Positions 40,361 through 51,000 of a stretch of DNA of 64,000 nt are shown piece after piece. The stretch is taken from contig CAJVPJ010000003.1 in NCBI GenBank assembly GCA_910592205.1, positions 41,513-105,512 on the forward strand, read 5' to 3'. The stretch is from Paraglomus occultum (lineage: Eukaryota > Glomeromycota > Glomeromycetes > Paraglomerales > Paraglomeraceae). A program made the translations under genes and the position numbers. Below the pieces are notes generated by a model. It saw only the letters and a list, made by a program, of their open reading frames with translations, was not told the origin of the DNA and made no database searches. Numbering within the stretch: the stretch's first letter is position 1; each line of letters begins with the position of its first letter.

Positions 40361-41500
40361 AGAGATCTGGAAACTAAAATAGTCAATAGGGTTGGGACAC
40401 AAACAGCGCAATAGAAAACGGTAATTAGTAGAGAAAACTAGAGATGTAATTTGTGTTTTAGGGTTTAGCTCGTGTGTGTCCAATACTTGTGACGAATATT
40501 TCAGTTTTTTTTACTGGTTGCAAGAATTTCCATTTTGAACATTTATTCTAGAACTGCGTCTTATTACATTCATGTCTACTTTTTACTTTTTTCTCGTCTT
40601 TTTTAATTTTTATCGCTAATATCCTATCACCATTGGCAATTACCACCATATTGTTATTTATTCCAAAAAACTGTATTTGTATATGTAAAATTGATGTAAA
40701 CGCTTCGTTATAGTGATGAAGACATTAATATTGTGGCCAGGTTGCTGATATTGAGGATGTGTGATGGGTCGTATATAGACAGTACTTGGAAATCTCGAAC
40801 CTAATATCACTGTACTTGGGCGCTTGTAATTCCGAATACTCGTATGATATACTACACTTCTTTAAACTGAATTTACATACTTCTTTTTTTCAGACCAAAT
40901 AACTACATGGAAGTGTTCCATTTAATTTATTATCCGGCAATCTGTGACCCATAAAAATATAAGACAACGTTCATCGCAATCACTGGTTAGAGACTTTGTC
41001 CCCTATGACTCACCGCCAATAATGCATAGCATACCTGTTATATTCGTGGATTAGAACTGAGCTCACTGTACGGTACTGATGTATATTGTTTCTACTATCA
41101 GTATAAAATTCGGGCATGACATGGTACACTGAATTCGTTGATCTCATCTATGATGCTTTATTTATTTTGACAAGCGAATTTGTTTTATGGGTAAGATATG
41201 ATGCTTTGGTTCCTTCCTCAATCGCATACCTTGTGATGTATATGCACAATATGAGAAAATTAATTAAGACAACATTTGGACTTTAAACTGACGGGTGACT
41301 CTCCGAATATGAACGTTATGGAAAGATCTGAAACGGCTGAAAAGACGCGTGGCCAACAATATTCCCGAAAACTATATAAACAAGCTTTATTTCTTATTCA
41401 AATTTCCTCGATTAAAGAGTTGAATTTGAAGTACACTGATATACCGTATTGGAATTCGTTCTAACGTACATGTCAGGTATTGCCAACGAAATTGCTGAAT
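40361..41500. other. Intergenic between the TRP-like gene and the kinase-TPR relic
   Basis: About 1.1 kb. It contains the 3' flank of the channel gene and T-rich runs near 40506 and 40580-40610. No supported gene. Confidence 0.5.
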
Positions 41501-43619
41501 CTAAATCAGAAATTTTTTCATCCTCTCCCTACGTTCTTCAGTCGTTAATGATAACAATTTCATGCTATCAATTAGTGCATTGTCGTATTGTTTTAGATTT
41601 AGATAGACATCTCTCCTTCGATATAATGCTGACTTGTCGTTTGGTTCAATCGCTAACGATTTGTTGAGATCAATTAGCGCGTTGTCGTATTGTTTTAGAT
41701 TTAGATAGACACCTCCCTTTACACTCAATGCCCACGCGTTGTCGTATTGGTTTAGATTTAGATAGACACCTCCCTTTACACTCAATGCCCACGCGTTGTT
41801 TGGTTCAATCTCTGAGTTGTTGAAGGCATGGTCGCATTGGTTTAAATTTAGATAAACACCTCCTCTTCGACGCATTATTTGGTTTAATCTCTAATGATTT
41901 GTTGAGATCAATTAGTAAATTGTCGTATTGTTTTAGACTTAGACAATTCCCCTTGTACTCAACGCCAACGCATCATTTGGTTCAATTTCTAATGATTTGT
42001 TCAGATCGTTCAGTGCATTGTCGTATTGGTATAGACATAGATAAATACATCCCCTTATACTCAATATCGATACATCATTTGGTGCATTATCGTGCTGGTT
42101 GGATTTAGATAGACACTTCCCCTTGTAACGATTTGTTGAAATTATTCAGTGAACTATCGTATTGTTTTAGACTTAGACATACAATCTTCCCTCGACGCAA
42201 TATAGACATACGATCTTCCCTCGACGCAATATCGACACATCGTTTGGTTCAATCTCTAACGATTTGTTGAGATCAATTAGTAAATTGCCGTATTGTTTTA
42301 GGCTTAGATAGAAATATCCTCATACCCACGCGTGTTCAATTTCTAACGATTTGTTGAGATCCATTAGTGACTTGTCGTACTGTTTTAAATCGAGATGGAC
42401 ACGTCCCCTTTGGCTTCAATGCTCACGCATCGTTTGGTTTAATCTCTAATGATTTGCTGAGATCGTCAAGTGAATTGTCGTATTGTTTTAGAATCTCCCC
42501 TTATGCTCAATGTCCACGCATTGTTTGGTTCGATCTCCAACAATTCGTTAAGATCATCCATCTGATAACAACATTTCAATATCGCATAAATGTTAGCACA
42601 CAAGGTCGCTTATTGGGGTCTTCGTCCCAACAATCTGAATGCAGACTAGTATATTCTTCAGGTGTTCCAGTAAATGAGGGATCACGAGAGCCCTCAAGCC
42701 TATACATAATGATATCAACAGCTTCGGTACGTCCTCCACATGAGATTTTTCCGCTGGATATTTCCCATAGTATTACACCAAGGCTAAATTTCTCCTTCAA
42801 CGACACCAGAGCCCTCTCCACGTGATTTGGACATTGCTTGTTTCAACACACTTGATAACCCGAAATCAGTTATCTTTGCAACTCCTGAGTGACAAGAATG
42901 TTACTCGATGACTAGAAAACAAAACGCCATGCGTCAGCTTAAGACAAAAATGGTCAAAACATACAATCGAAATGTATGCGATAAATACCAAATCCTTGTG
43001 AACAATATCAACGTCTTATTAATGGTTCAGTCCATTGATAACTTCCAAGCCCAGTTTGTATTTGTCTTTCCAAGTCAAGGCTTTAAAATGTTTCCTTAAG
43101 TATTCATGTAAATTTCCACCATCAGCGAGTTCAAAGATCATATGATAATTCTCATGTTTGTCTGTAGGTGTTGAAAATACGATAGCGTTAAGAAGCAATT
43201 CCTTGTAGTAACAAGTAAATAAATAGCCTTTGTTAACACACCCTTGTACAAACCAAAAAAACGGACAATATTAAGGTGATTGTTCGTTTTGCTATGGCGT
43301 TTTAGCTAACGTATTAGCATAACATTTATTCAAAATTAGTCTATGTACAAAATAAATGCGACTAGCATAAAGGATTATAATAGACAACCTCTTTAACTAA
43401 TTGCTTATGCAAATCTTCTTCATAATCTCCATGTCTGTCTTGAAGCAACATCTTCACCGCAACGGTAGTGTCAGAGATAATGTTCCCGATGCCGGTTTCC
43501 TGCGCCTTGTATACTACTCCAAATGCTCCATGACCAATATATATAGGGTCTAGTTCTAAGTCATTTCCACGTTCATGAATGCTTGCCTCTAGCCACTCGT
43601 TATAGAATGTTTGAGACAT
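41501..43619 (-). pseudogene. Decayed protein kinase fused to TPR-type repeats
   Basis: Minus strand. Kinase exons can still be read: 43619-43389 (glycine loop IGHGAFGVVYKA and VAVKMLL lysine), 43305-43242 (HLNIVRFFGLYKG), then from 43161 (YHMIFELADGGNLHEYL). Two adjacent in-frame stops at 43021-43016 replace residues just before the catalytic loop DVDIVHKDL. A later segment keeps ITDFGLSS, but a shift separates it from SSNILV and another separates it from FSLGVILWEIS. Downstream (42560-41501) about 100-bp units encode broken TPR-like repeats (SLAIEPNDKSALYRRRDVYL, LNQYDNAWALSVKGG) with stops and frame changes. Known: kinase plus TPR or Sel1 fusions are abundant in Glomeromycotina. Several independent lesions make a functional product unlikely. 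Confidence 0.8.
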
Positions 43620-46517
43620 CGTTAATCAACAAATTGGGAGAAGGCATTCCTCAAATTTTGTCATCGATAGACTATTGAATTACGTCACAATTAGTGTAAT
43701 ACTGTACTAATGCTGTTGTATGTGTAAACAATGGCGCGTTGTTTTTCTTCATTCACAAAAAAAAATGATACCAGTGAAGAAGTCCAAGAACAACTGGAAA
43801 AGGTAAAGTATGGACTTGACGACAATGAATGAAAGAGAAGAAGAGGTTAGAGAAGGCGAACTATTGAGTGGGCTATTAAAAGGAAAGCAGAAGCTACGCC
43901 AATTGCGCCCCCTATTTGGTCGCAGTTTAAATTATCAGCAGGCTCTGTTAACCGATAAGTTTGATGTCTACAACAGGTAATGACTTTAGGACTCAGTTAT
44001 TGTGGTCAGCAGTCTGGGTTGTGGGAGAGTGATATCTTTCGCGTAGGCGAGGAGATGTTCTAATTTAGCTTTAGCTCACTGCCCTTATTCAGTGATTGTT
44101 TTTGCAACGGAATCTAACACTAAATCTACAAGTGACCTAATTTAACATTTCGGATATCTTCAAAATTTTAAATAAATAAATAAATATATATATATAAATA
44201 TATATAATTTAGCTTTATCGTTATAAATGTTTTGTCATTTGTAATAAATTACGAATAAAATTCTATCGACATAATTCGGTGTTGGGTGTTCGAATTTCTT
44301 TTGTTTTATTTAGACTACTCGAAATAAGCAACACTATCACAAAAAATGCTTAAATAGGGCGATTGTCGACTTGGTATGTGAACTAGTCAGGGTAATCGTC
44401 ACTTGCCTATCCTTAAACCAATCGTCTAGTATCTGAATTATAGACTTTCCTTCCGCTATTCGCGTAATTAGTCAACGGCTATTTTACGGCTTAAATGAGC
44501 CTTATGCTGAAGTATTACAGGTTTTATGTAAGTCGCTTATAGTATACGCGCTTAATTAACAATTCAACAATAAAAGAAAGAAAGTGATTCAATTTTAGAA
44601 GTCGTTATTTAATATTTCGTGGATAAAGATTTATCCAATATTATTTCAACACATCCAATGTTATCAGTATGAGTATCTGACGATGGGATATGGACTACTT
44701 GTATATTTTTTCCGACACAAAATTTGGCACAAAAATTGACTAATAGAACAAATTCACTTATTACTATAGCGTTTGCGCTGACACTGAAAAATAACAATAA
44801 TTTTTGCCCCTGACACGATATAAAGTTTTGTTTTATCAAACGGCTTGTCATAACACAACAGAGTAGAATGTAGTAAATTTGCAAAGTTATTTGCTGTTTG
44901 GTTTCCATCGTACTTGCGTTTCATTTGTTTGTCTCTTCTGGTGGACAGACGCGGATCTAAATCGGGCGATTGGTGACGCAATTCTACTCACCACTCACCG
45001 GACATCCCCCGTGACCCACTCATCAAATCCGTGCAAGAATCCCTTCACCGCATGTAAGCACCGGAACACTCTCAAATGTCTCCTTTTTTCCATTTGCATT
45101 TAGATGAGGGTAGTGTAACGTAAGTGTCACATTGTTTACGTTATAAGCTTTTCCCTTTTATTTTTCCTGGTGGGTATACTGAGTGATCAATGGGACTGTT
45201 GTGGATCGAGTTTGAGGGACTAATTCTGTGGTTACTTAGCCGTTTGTGAAGGATTTGTTTCTGAAGCTGGTTAGAGATAAAGATGAGTTTTTTGCCGGCC
45301 GAAGCGATAATTATGCATTATCTATCTACCCAAAAAATATTATTATTCAGTGCACATAAATTTAATATTAGTTTAATATAATGGTATTTATAATGTTAAT
45401 TGACGATAATAATAAAATATTATAGAAATTGCAACGTAATATAATAATAATAATACTAATAATTGACAATTGCAATCAAATTCATTTTACATTTAAAGAC
45501 GTATTGAATTTAGCAGTGTGACTTAACCATTAACATTAATAACTTCAGTATAGTTTGGAATAGCCAGTAGAATATAAGATTTCGATCCTATTAATGCTCA
45601 ATAACAAATATGTTCTCAAAACGAGGGTCAGAATGGAGATTCTGTGATAGACATTCGAAGGAAAATAGAGTAATTTATTTATACAAAATTTAATTAAATT
45701 AATATTAATGCTTACAATTCACTTTATTGAAAATTAGTAAGTAATTTCCTTATCAGAGCGGGAAGCCTTTATCAGAAATGTACTATCAACTTCCCCTAAT
45801 GCACGCTCTCGGAGTAGCAGCGCAGTAACAGCAGCAATAGCTGCGCAGCGACATCAGAACAATGAGATTAATATATGGTATTTGATTCAACAAATTAGTG
45901 AGACAAATGGTTTATTTGGCGGTTAAAAAGAAGGGAAAAGTAAACCCACACATACCCACTTCATTCGTATATGAACAGCGGCTATAAACGCTCGGAATAG
46001 AAGTCTAATAAATACATTCGGTAGTAAATGCATTCAGTAATATTAAATGCTTGTTTTGGTTAATGCACAAAATAAAACAAGGGGCAAATAAGGGTCAGAT
46101 ACTATTAGTTGATAAACCTCCGATAATAAAATTTTTACTCAGTAATGAATATAGTTCTTCTAATACGCAAAATGACGGAGGCTCTGCAGAAAAAAGACTT
46201 AAATGGGTAGCAAAGTAATTACAGTTAGCGTCTATATATTAAGGTACTAGTAGTCTGCAGAATTAAGGTTCGTGTCACCATAAAATCAGTACCGATATAC
46301 AAGATCTGTATTAGTATATATTTGATCAACAATGACGTACTAGTACTCATCTTTAATTGTTAAATAAACGATCGGACTTGTTTCGGAGTTTTTGCTATTA
46401 CTAAGAAACGTATCATAAACGGATGTAGTACAAGGAGATGTTCTTGCCATTGTGCAACGCATGAGTCATTAAAGAGTAGACTCAACGCTCAAACTCTAGT
46501 GACAGATTACAGCAAAA
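43620..46517. other. Intergenic, at most a small doubtful gene
   Basis: Around 43731-43980 the plus strand has two overlapping short frames, one starting MARCFSSFTKKN and one containing LLSGLLKGKQKLRQLRPLFG that ends at a good donor (CAG then GTAATG). They could be exons of a small gene, but I could not complete one. The remainder is AT-rich with an AAAT/TATA tract at about 44173-44210. Confidence 0.4.
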
Positions 46518-49250
46518 ATGACTTCTACCATCTCTGAAAATAAACCAGAAAAAAAAGTCGTCCAATGTCGTCAAGAAGCAGCCGAACAAGGAGATGTTAG
46601 TTCTCAGTACCTTATTGGTTGGGGTTACCAGCATGGAACTGGTGTAGAAAAAGATGAACACAAAGCAGTTGAATGGTATCAAAAAGCTGCTGAACAAGGA
46701 CATGCTAGAGCACAGTATGATCTTGGTTGTTGTTATCAGCATGGAACTGGAATAGAAAAGGATGAAAAAAAAGCTGTTGAATTGTATTCAAAGGCTGCTG
46801 AACAAGGATATGTTAGTGCTCAATTTATCCTTGCTTGCTGTTATGATAATGGAACTGGAGTAGAAAAAGATGAACAAAAGGCAGTTGAATGGTATCAAAA
46901 AGCAGCTGAACAAGGAAATATTGATGCACAATATAATCTTGCTTATTGCTATCAGCATGGAACTGGAGTAGAAAAAGATGAACAAAGGGCAGCTGAATGG
47001 TATGAAAAAGCTGCTGAATGTGGATATGTCAATGCTCAATTTAATCTTGCTTGCTGCTATGAGGATGGAGCTGGAGTAGAGAGAAATGAACAAAAGGCAG
47101 TTGAATGGTATCAAAAAGCTGCTGAGCAAGGATATGTAACTGCTCAATTTAATCTGGCTTGCTGTTATGAAGATGGAGCTGGAGTAGAGAGAGATGAAAA
47201 AAAGGCAGTTGAATGGTATCAAAAAGCTGCTGAACAAGGATATGTAACTGCTCAATTTAATCTTGCTTGCTGTTATGAGGATGGAACTGGAGTGGAAAGA
47301 GATGAACAAAAGGCAATTAAATGGTATCAAAAAGCAGCTGAACAAGGGCATGTAAAGGCTCAATATAGTCTTGGTCGTTGCTATCAGTATGGAACCAGAA
47401 TAATTAAAGATGAACAAAAAGCAGTTGAATGGTATCAAAAAGCAGCTGAACAAGGGCATATGAAGGCACAATATAGTCTTGGTTGTTGTCATCATGATGG
47501 AATTGGAGTAAGAAGAAGCCATAGACAAGAGGCAGTTGTATGGTATCAAAAAGCAGCTGAACAAGGACATGCTAGTGCACAATATCGTCTTGGTTGCTGT
47601 TATCAGAATGGAACTGGTGTAGCCAGAGATATACAAAAAGCAGTTGAATGGTATCAAAGAGCTGCTGAACAAGGCAATGATAGTGCACAGTATACTTTGG
47701 CTTCCTGTTATGAAACTGGAATTGGTATAGTAAGGGATGAACAAAAGGCTGCTGAATGGTATCAAAAGGCTGCTGAACAAGGACATACTAGTGCACAATA
47801 TAATTTGGCTTGCTGTTATGATAATGGAACTGGAGTAGTAAGAGATGAACAAAAGGCAGTTGAATGGTATCAAAAAGCAGCTGAAGAAAGACATACCAAA
47901 GCACAATATAACCTTGGCTTGAAGTATCAAGATGGAATTGGAGTGAAAAAAGATGAACAAAAGGCAGTTGAATGGTATAGAAAAGCAGCTAGACAAGGAC
48001 ATATGAAGGCACAATATATTCTTGGTTGTTGTTATCAGGATGGAATTGGAGTAGGAAGAAGCAGTAAACGAGAGGCAGTTGAGTGGTATCATAAAGCAGC
48101 CAGACAAGGACATGCTAGTGCACAATATAGTCTTGGTTGCTGTTATCAGGATGGAACTGGTGTAGTCAGAAATAAACAAGAAGCAGTTGAATGGTATCAA
48201 AAAGCAGCTGAACAAGGGAATGCTAGTGCTCAATATAGTCTTGCACATTGCTATGATTTTGGAACTGGTGTAGAAAAAGATGAACAAAAAGCAGTTGAAT
48301 GGTATCAAAAAGCAGCTGAACAGGGATATGTGAAGGCACAATATGATCTTGCCATGTGTTATAAGAATGGAAGTGGAGTAGATAAGGATGAACAAAAAGC
48401 AGTTAAATGGTATCAAAAAGCTGCTAAACAAGGACATGTTAGTGCACAACATAAGTTAGCATCCTGTTATGAAACTGGAACTGGGGTAGAAAAGGATGAA
48501 CAAAAGGCAGTTGAATGGTATCAAAAAGCTGCTAAACAAGGACATACTGGTGCACAGTTAGATCTTGCTTACTGTTATAGTAATGGAATTGGAGTAAAAA
48601 AAGATGATCAAAAGGCATTTGAATTGTATCAAAAATTTGCTAAAGATGGCATTGCTACTGCACAATATTATCTTGGTTCTTATTATCTACATGGAATTGT
48701 AGTAAAGAAGGATGAACAAAAAGCAGTTGAATGGTATAAAAAAGCAGCACAGCAAGGAAATGCTAGTGCTCAATATAGGCTTGGTCGCTGCTATCAGTAT
48801 GGAATTGGAATAAGAATAGATATACAAATGGCACTTGACTGGTATCTAATGGCAGCTGAACGAAGTCATGCAAGGGCACAATATAAGCTTGCTGTATATT
48901 ATGATTGCAAATTTATGATTAGAGTGGAAAGATATGAACAAAGAGCAGTTGAATGGTATGAAAAAGCAGCTGAACAAGGCAATATTGCTGCACAAAATAA
49001 TCTTGGTTGCTGCTATCAATATGGAATTGGGGTGGAAAAAAATGTACAAAAAGCAGTTGAGTGGTACCAAAAAGCAGCTGAACAAGGCAATATTGATGCA
49101 CAAAATAATCTTGGTTGGTGTTATCAATATGGAACTGGGGTGGAAAAAAATGAACACAAAGCAACCAAGCTATATCAAAAGGCAGCTGAAGCAGAATATG
49201 TTAGGGCACAAGGTTTGATTTATATTTATACATATATTATTACTGAATGA
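46518..49250 (+). CDS. Sel1-like repeat protein, 24 repeats, intronless
   Basis: A single exon of 910 residues. After ~25 residues it consists of 24 consecutive 36-residue Sel1-type repeats (consensus GTGVEKDEQKAVEWYQKAAE then QGxxxAQYxLxxCYxxG). Residues around 880-910 form a short hydrophobic tail. No signal peptide or catalytic domain is present. Known: Sel1 repeats are TPR-related helical hairpins forming a solenoid that binds other proteins; in yeast and animals they occur in ERAD adaptor Hrd3/SEL1L and chitin-synthase activators. Here, with no membrane or signal domain, a cytosolic scaffold role is a guess. The repeat is also conserved at the DNA level (108-bp unit), implying recent expansion or conversion. 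Lack of introns contrasts with most neighbours. A 554-codon antisense frame is a by-product of the repeat. Confidence 0.95.
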   Translation: MTSTISENKPEKKVVQCRQEAAEQGDVSSQYLIGWGYQHGTGVEKDEHKAVEWYQKAAEQGHARAQYDLGCCYQHGTGIEKDEKKAVELYSKAAEQGYVSAQFILACCYDNGTGVEKDEQKAVEWYQKAAEQGNIDAQYNLAYCYQHGTGVEKDEQRAAEWYEKAAECGYVNAQFNLACCYEDGAGVERNEQKAVEWYQKAAEQGYVTAQFNLACCYEDGAGVERDEKKAVEWYQKAAEQGYVTAQFNLACCYEDGTGVERDEQKAIKWYQKAAEQGHVKAQYSLGRCYQYGTRIIKDEQKAVEWYQKAAEQGHMKAQYSLGCCHHDGIGVRRSHRQEAVVWYQKAAEQGHASAQYRLGCCYQNGTGVARDIQKAVEWYQRAAEQGNDSAQYTLASCYETGIGIVRDEQKAAEWYQKAAEQGHTSAQYNLACCYDNGTGVVRDEQKAVEWYQKAAEERHTKAQYNLGLKYQDGIGVKKDEQKAVEWYRKAARQGHMKAQYILGCCYQDGIGVGRSSKREAVEWYHKAARQGHASAQYSLGCCYQDGTGVVRNKQEAVEWYQKAAEQGNASAQYSLAHCYDFGTGVEKDEQKAVEWYQKAAEQGYVKAQYDLAMCYKNGSGVDKDEQKAVKWYQKAAKQGHVSAQHKLASCYETGTGVEKDEQKAVEWYQKAAKQGHTGAQLDLAYCYSNGIGVKKDDQKAFELYQKFAKDGIATAQYYLGSYYLHGIVVKKDEQKAVEWYKKAAQQGNASAQYRLGRCYQYGIGIRIDIQMALDWYLMAAERSHARAQYKLAVYYDCKFMIRVERYEQRAVEWYEKAAEQGNIAAQNNLGCCYQYGIGVEKNVQKAVEWYQKAAEQGNIDAQNNLGWCYQYGTGVEKNEHKATKLYQKAAEAEYVRAQGLIYIYTYIITE

Positions 49251-51000
49251 CAACAAATCAGTGTTTCAATTACCTGAATTACCAAAAATGATACAAATAC
49301 AGTGGACTACTGAAACTACATTAAAAAATATTTAAAAAATACATATAGTTATTACCATCACATCCACATTCTATACCTTGAATTATCAATTTTGATACCA
49401 TTCTTCCTCCAAGTTACATATGTACAAATGCATAATAAGGCTTGACCTATGGTAACTTAATATTAACTATTTTGGGTGGCTAAGTCCCTACTACTACCGT
49501 CAAAACAAACGTGATAATGTTTACTAAAAAAATTTTTCTGAGGTAAAAAACTAGTTCGTTTATACAATTCTTCCCATACGTTTTCGGAGATTTTCCTGTG
49601 CGATATATATCGTTAATGTGCCCGTAACTCCATGTCCATGTATCCTTGCAAATCTACGAATAGTCATTAATCAACGGATTCGAGAGAAACTGTTTCTCGT
49701 AATCCGCTCCATGTCTAGTTTTTGCGTTATCGTGTGAAAAAAAGAAATACAAACGTGACCAGAATTTTCGATCTTTAATCTAGAAAATCTGTGTTGTAGA
49801 GATATAATTCTTCTTCCACAACAGTCTATACGTAATAATAAAGGATTACTGTCCTCGTCTCGACATAGTTTACATTCTCCTACCATACAAATTTTCTTCC
49901 TTATCTCGAGAAGCTTTTTATGCTCTAGCTTTTCTTTTCGCTAGTTGCATCATCTATTGGATGACTACACATATGTTTACACGAAAATTCTATTCTTTTC
50001 ACCTCGGATTACATACGCAAACCTTAAGGGTTTGAATTTAGGTGATTTATTTTGAATTATGGATTATCCGTACTAGTACCATAGTTCATGACGCTTCAAA
50101 TTTCGATTAAATAAAACTTCGACATGACGTTACAAATGATCAGATACTTATACAAGTGCAGTTACATCTCCGATTTGAGAACTATTGATCGAATTAACAT
50201 ACGATATTATAATGTTACAAACTTGTTGCTGGATAACTGATCTTTCACACGAGGGAGCTAAATAAGAACAATGCGTCCGAAGTTTTTACTAAGAAAACTT
50301 TCAGATTCAATGCCATTTAGGTAGCAATGGCCAATATTATACTGTGCACAGCAGGAGATGACTTGATTGAATCCCTAAAAACTCAAACCGTTTTTTTCAG
50401 TTGATTAAATGTTAAACCGTAACCTCGTCCTGCTTTCCTATTCTACAGATTCTATACTCTCGGGGACAAAAGTCTTGTGGTTTGAAGTTAGGTAATTTAT
50501 TTCGTGATCTGCTTCAATGTAAATATGCTGTAACTCAGTCGTCCACAATCCAATGTACTAGTACAACATCTCTCTATGCTATTTATTGTGTATTGTAAGT
50601 ATTTTATCTGCTCTATTTTTAACTGGGAGATATGATTATTATTATTATTACAGATTATGGATTAAACAGGACGTGATTTTATATTAATGTTGCGACCCGT
50701 TCTGGGATTTGACCCGTTTCAATATTGTCACAAATTTTTTCGACGTTATCGCATAAATTGTGCACTTTATTGGTGCAAGAGATTATTTTAATGTCAAATC
50801 TTAGATATCGTTATCGGTATGTAAATTCCGTGAATTAGTATGCATGTCCAAATCCGGAAATCTCTCGGACTGCAAGGTTATATCATTAATACTATAATGG
50901 TGGCTGATCTCCCGATCACGCCAATGCAATTGTCCAATCATAATCAGAGTTAGAATTCTATATAGTCATCTTCGCGATCAAACAATTTTGCGTTGGCATA
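49251..51000. other. Intergenic, with a weak internal duplication
   Basis: 1.75 kb without a supported gene. Two diverged copies of a segment occur about 450 bp apart (GGGTTTGAATTTAGGTGATT near 50029 and TGGTTTGAAGTTAGGTAATT near 50478), each followed within about 100 bp by a TACTAGTAC motif. The right end is the promoter of the lactate dehydrogenase gene. Confidence 0.4.
50959..50965 (+). promoter_or_regulatory. Possible TATA box of the lactate dehydrogenase gene
   Basis: TATATAG lies about 36 bp upstream of the ATG at 51001. If used, the 5' UTR would be only about ten nucleotides, so this is a weak call. Confidence 0.3.

Noticed and set aside
42367-42825. 152-codon plus-strand frame
   Set aside because: It runs antisense through the decayed kinase-TPR region; the minus strand carries the recognisable kinase and TPR motifs.
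46788-48452. A 554-codon open frame on the minus strand
   Set aside because: It lies entirely antisense to the Sel1-repeat gene, is made of hydrophobic repeats of the same 36-residue period and has no independent support; it is a shadow of the 108-bp repeat.
46518-49250. Periodic 108-bp repeats considered as a CRISPR or satellite array
   Set aside because: The period is coding, in frame and matches the 36-residue Sel1 repeat; CRISPR arrays are not expected in a fungal nucleus.
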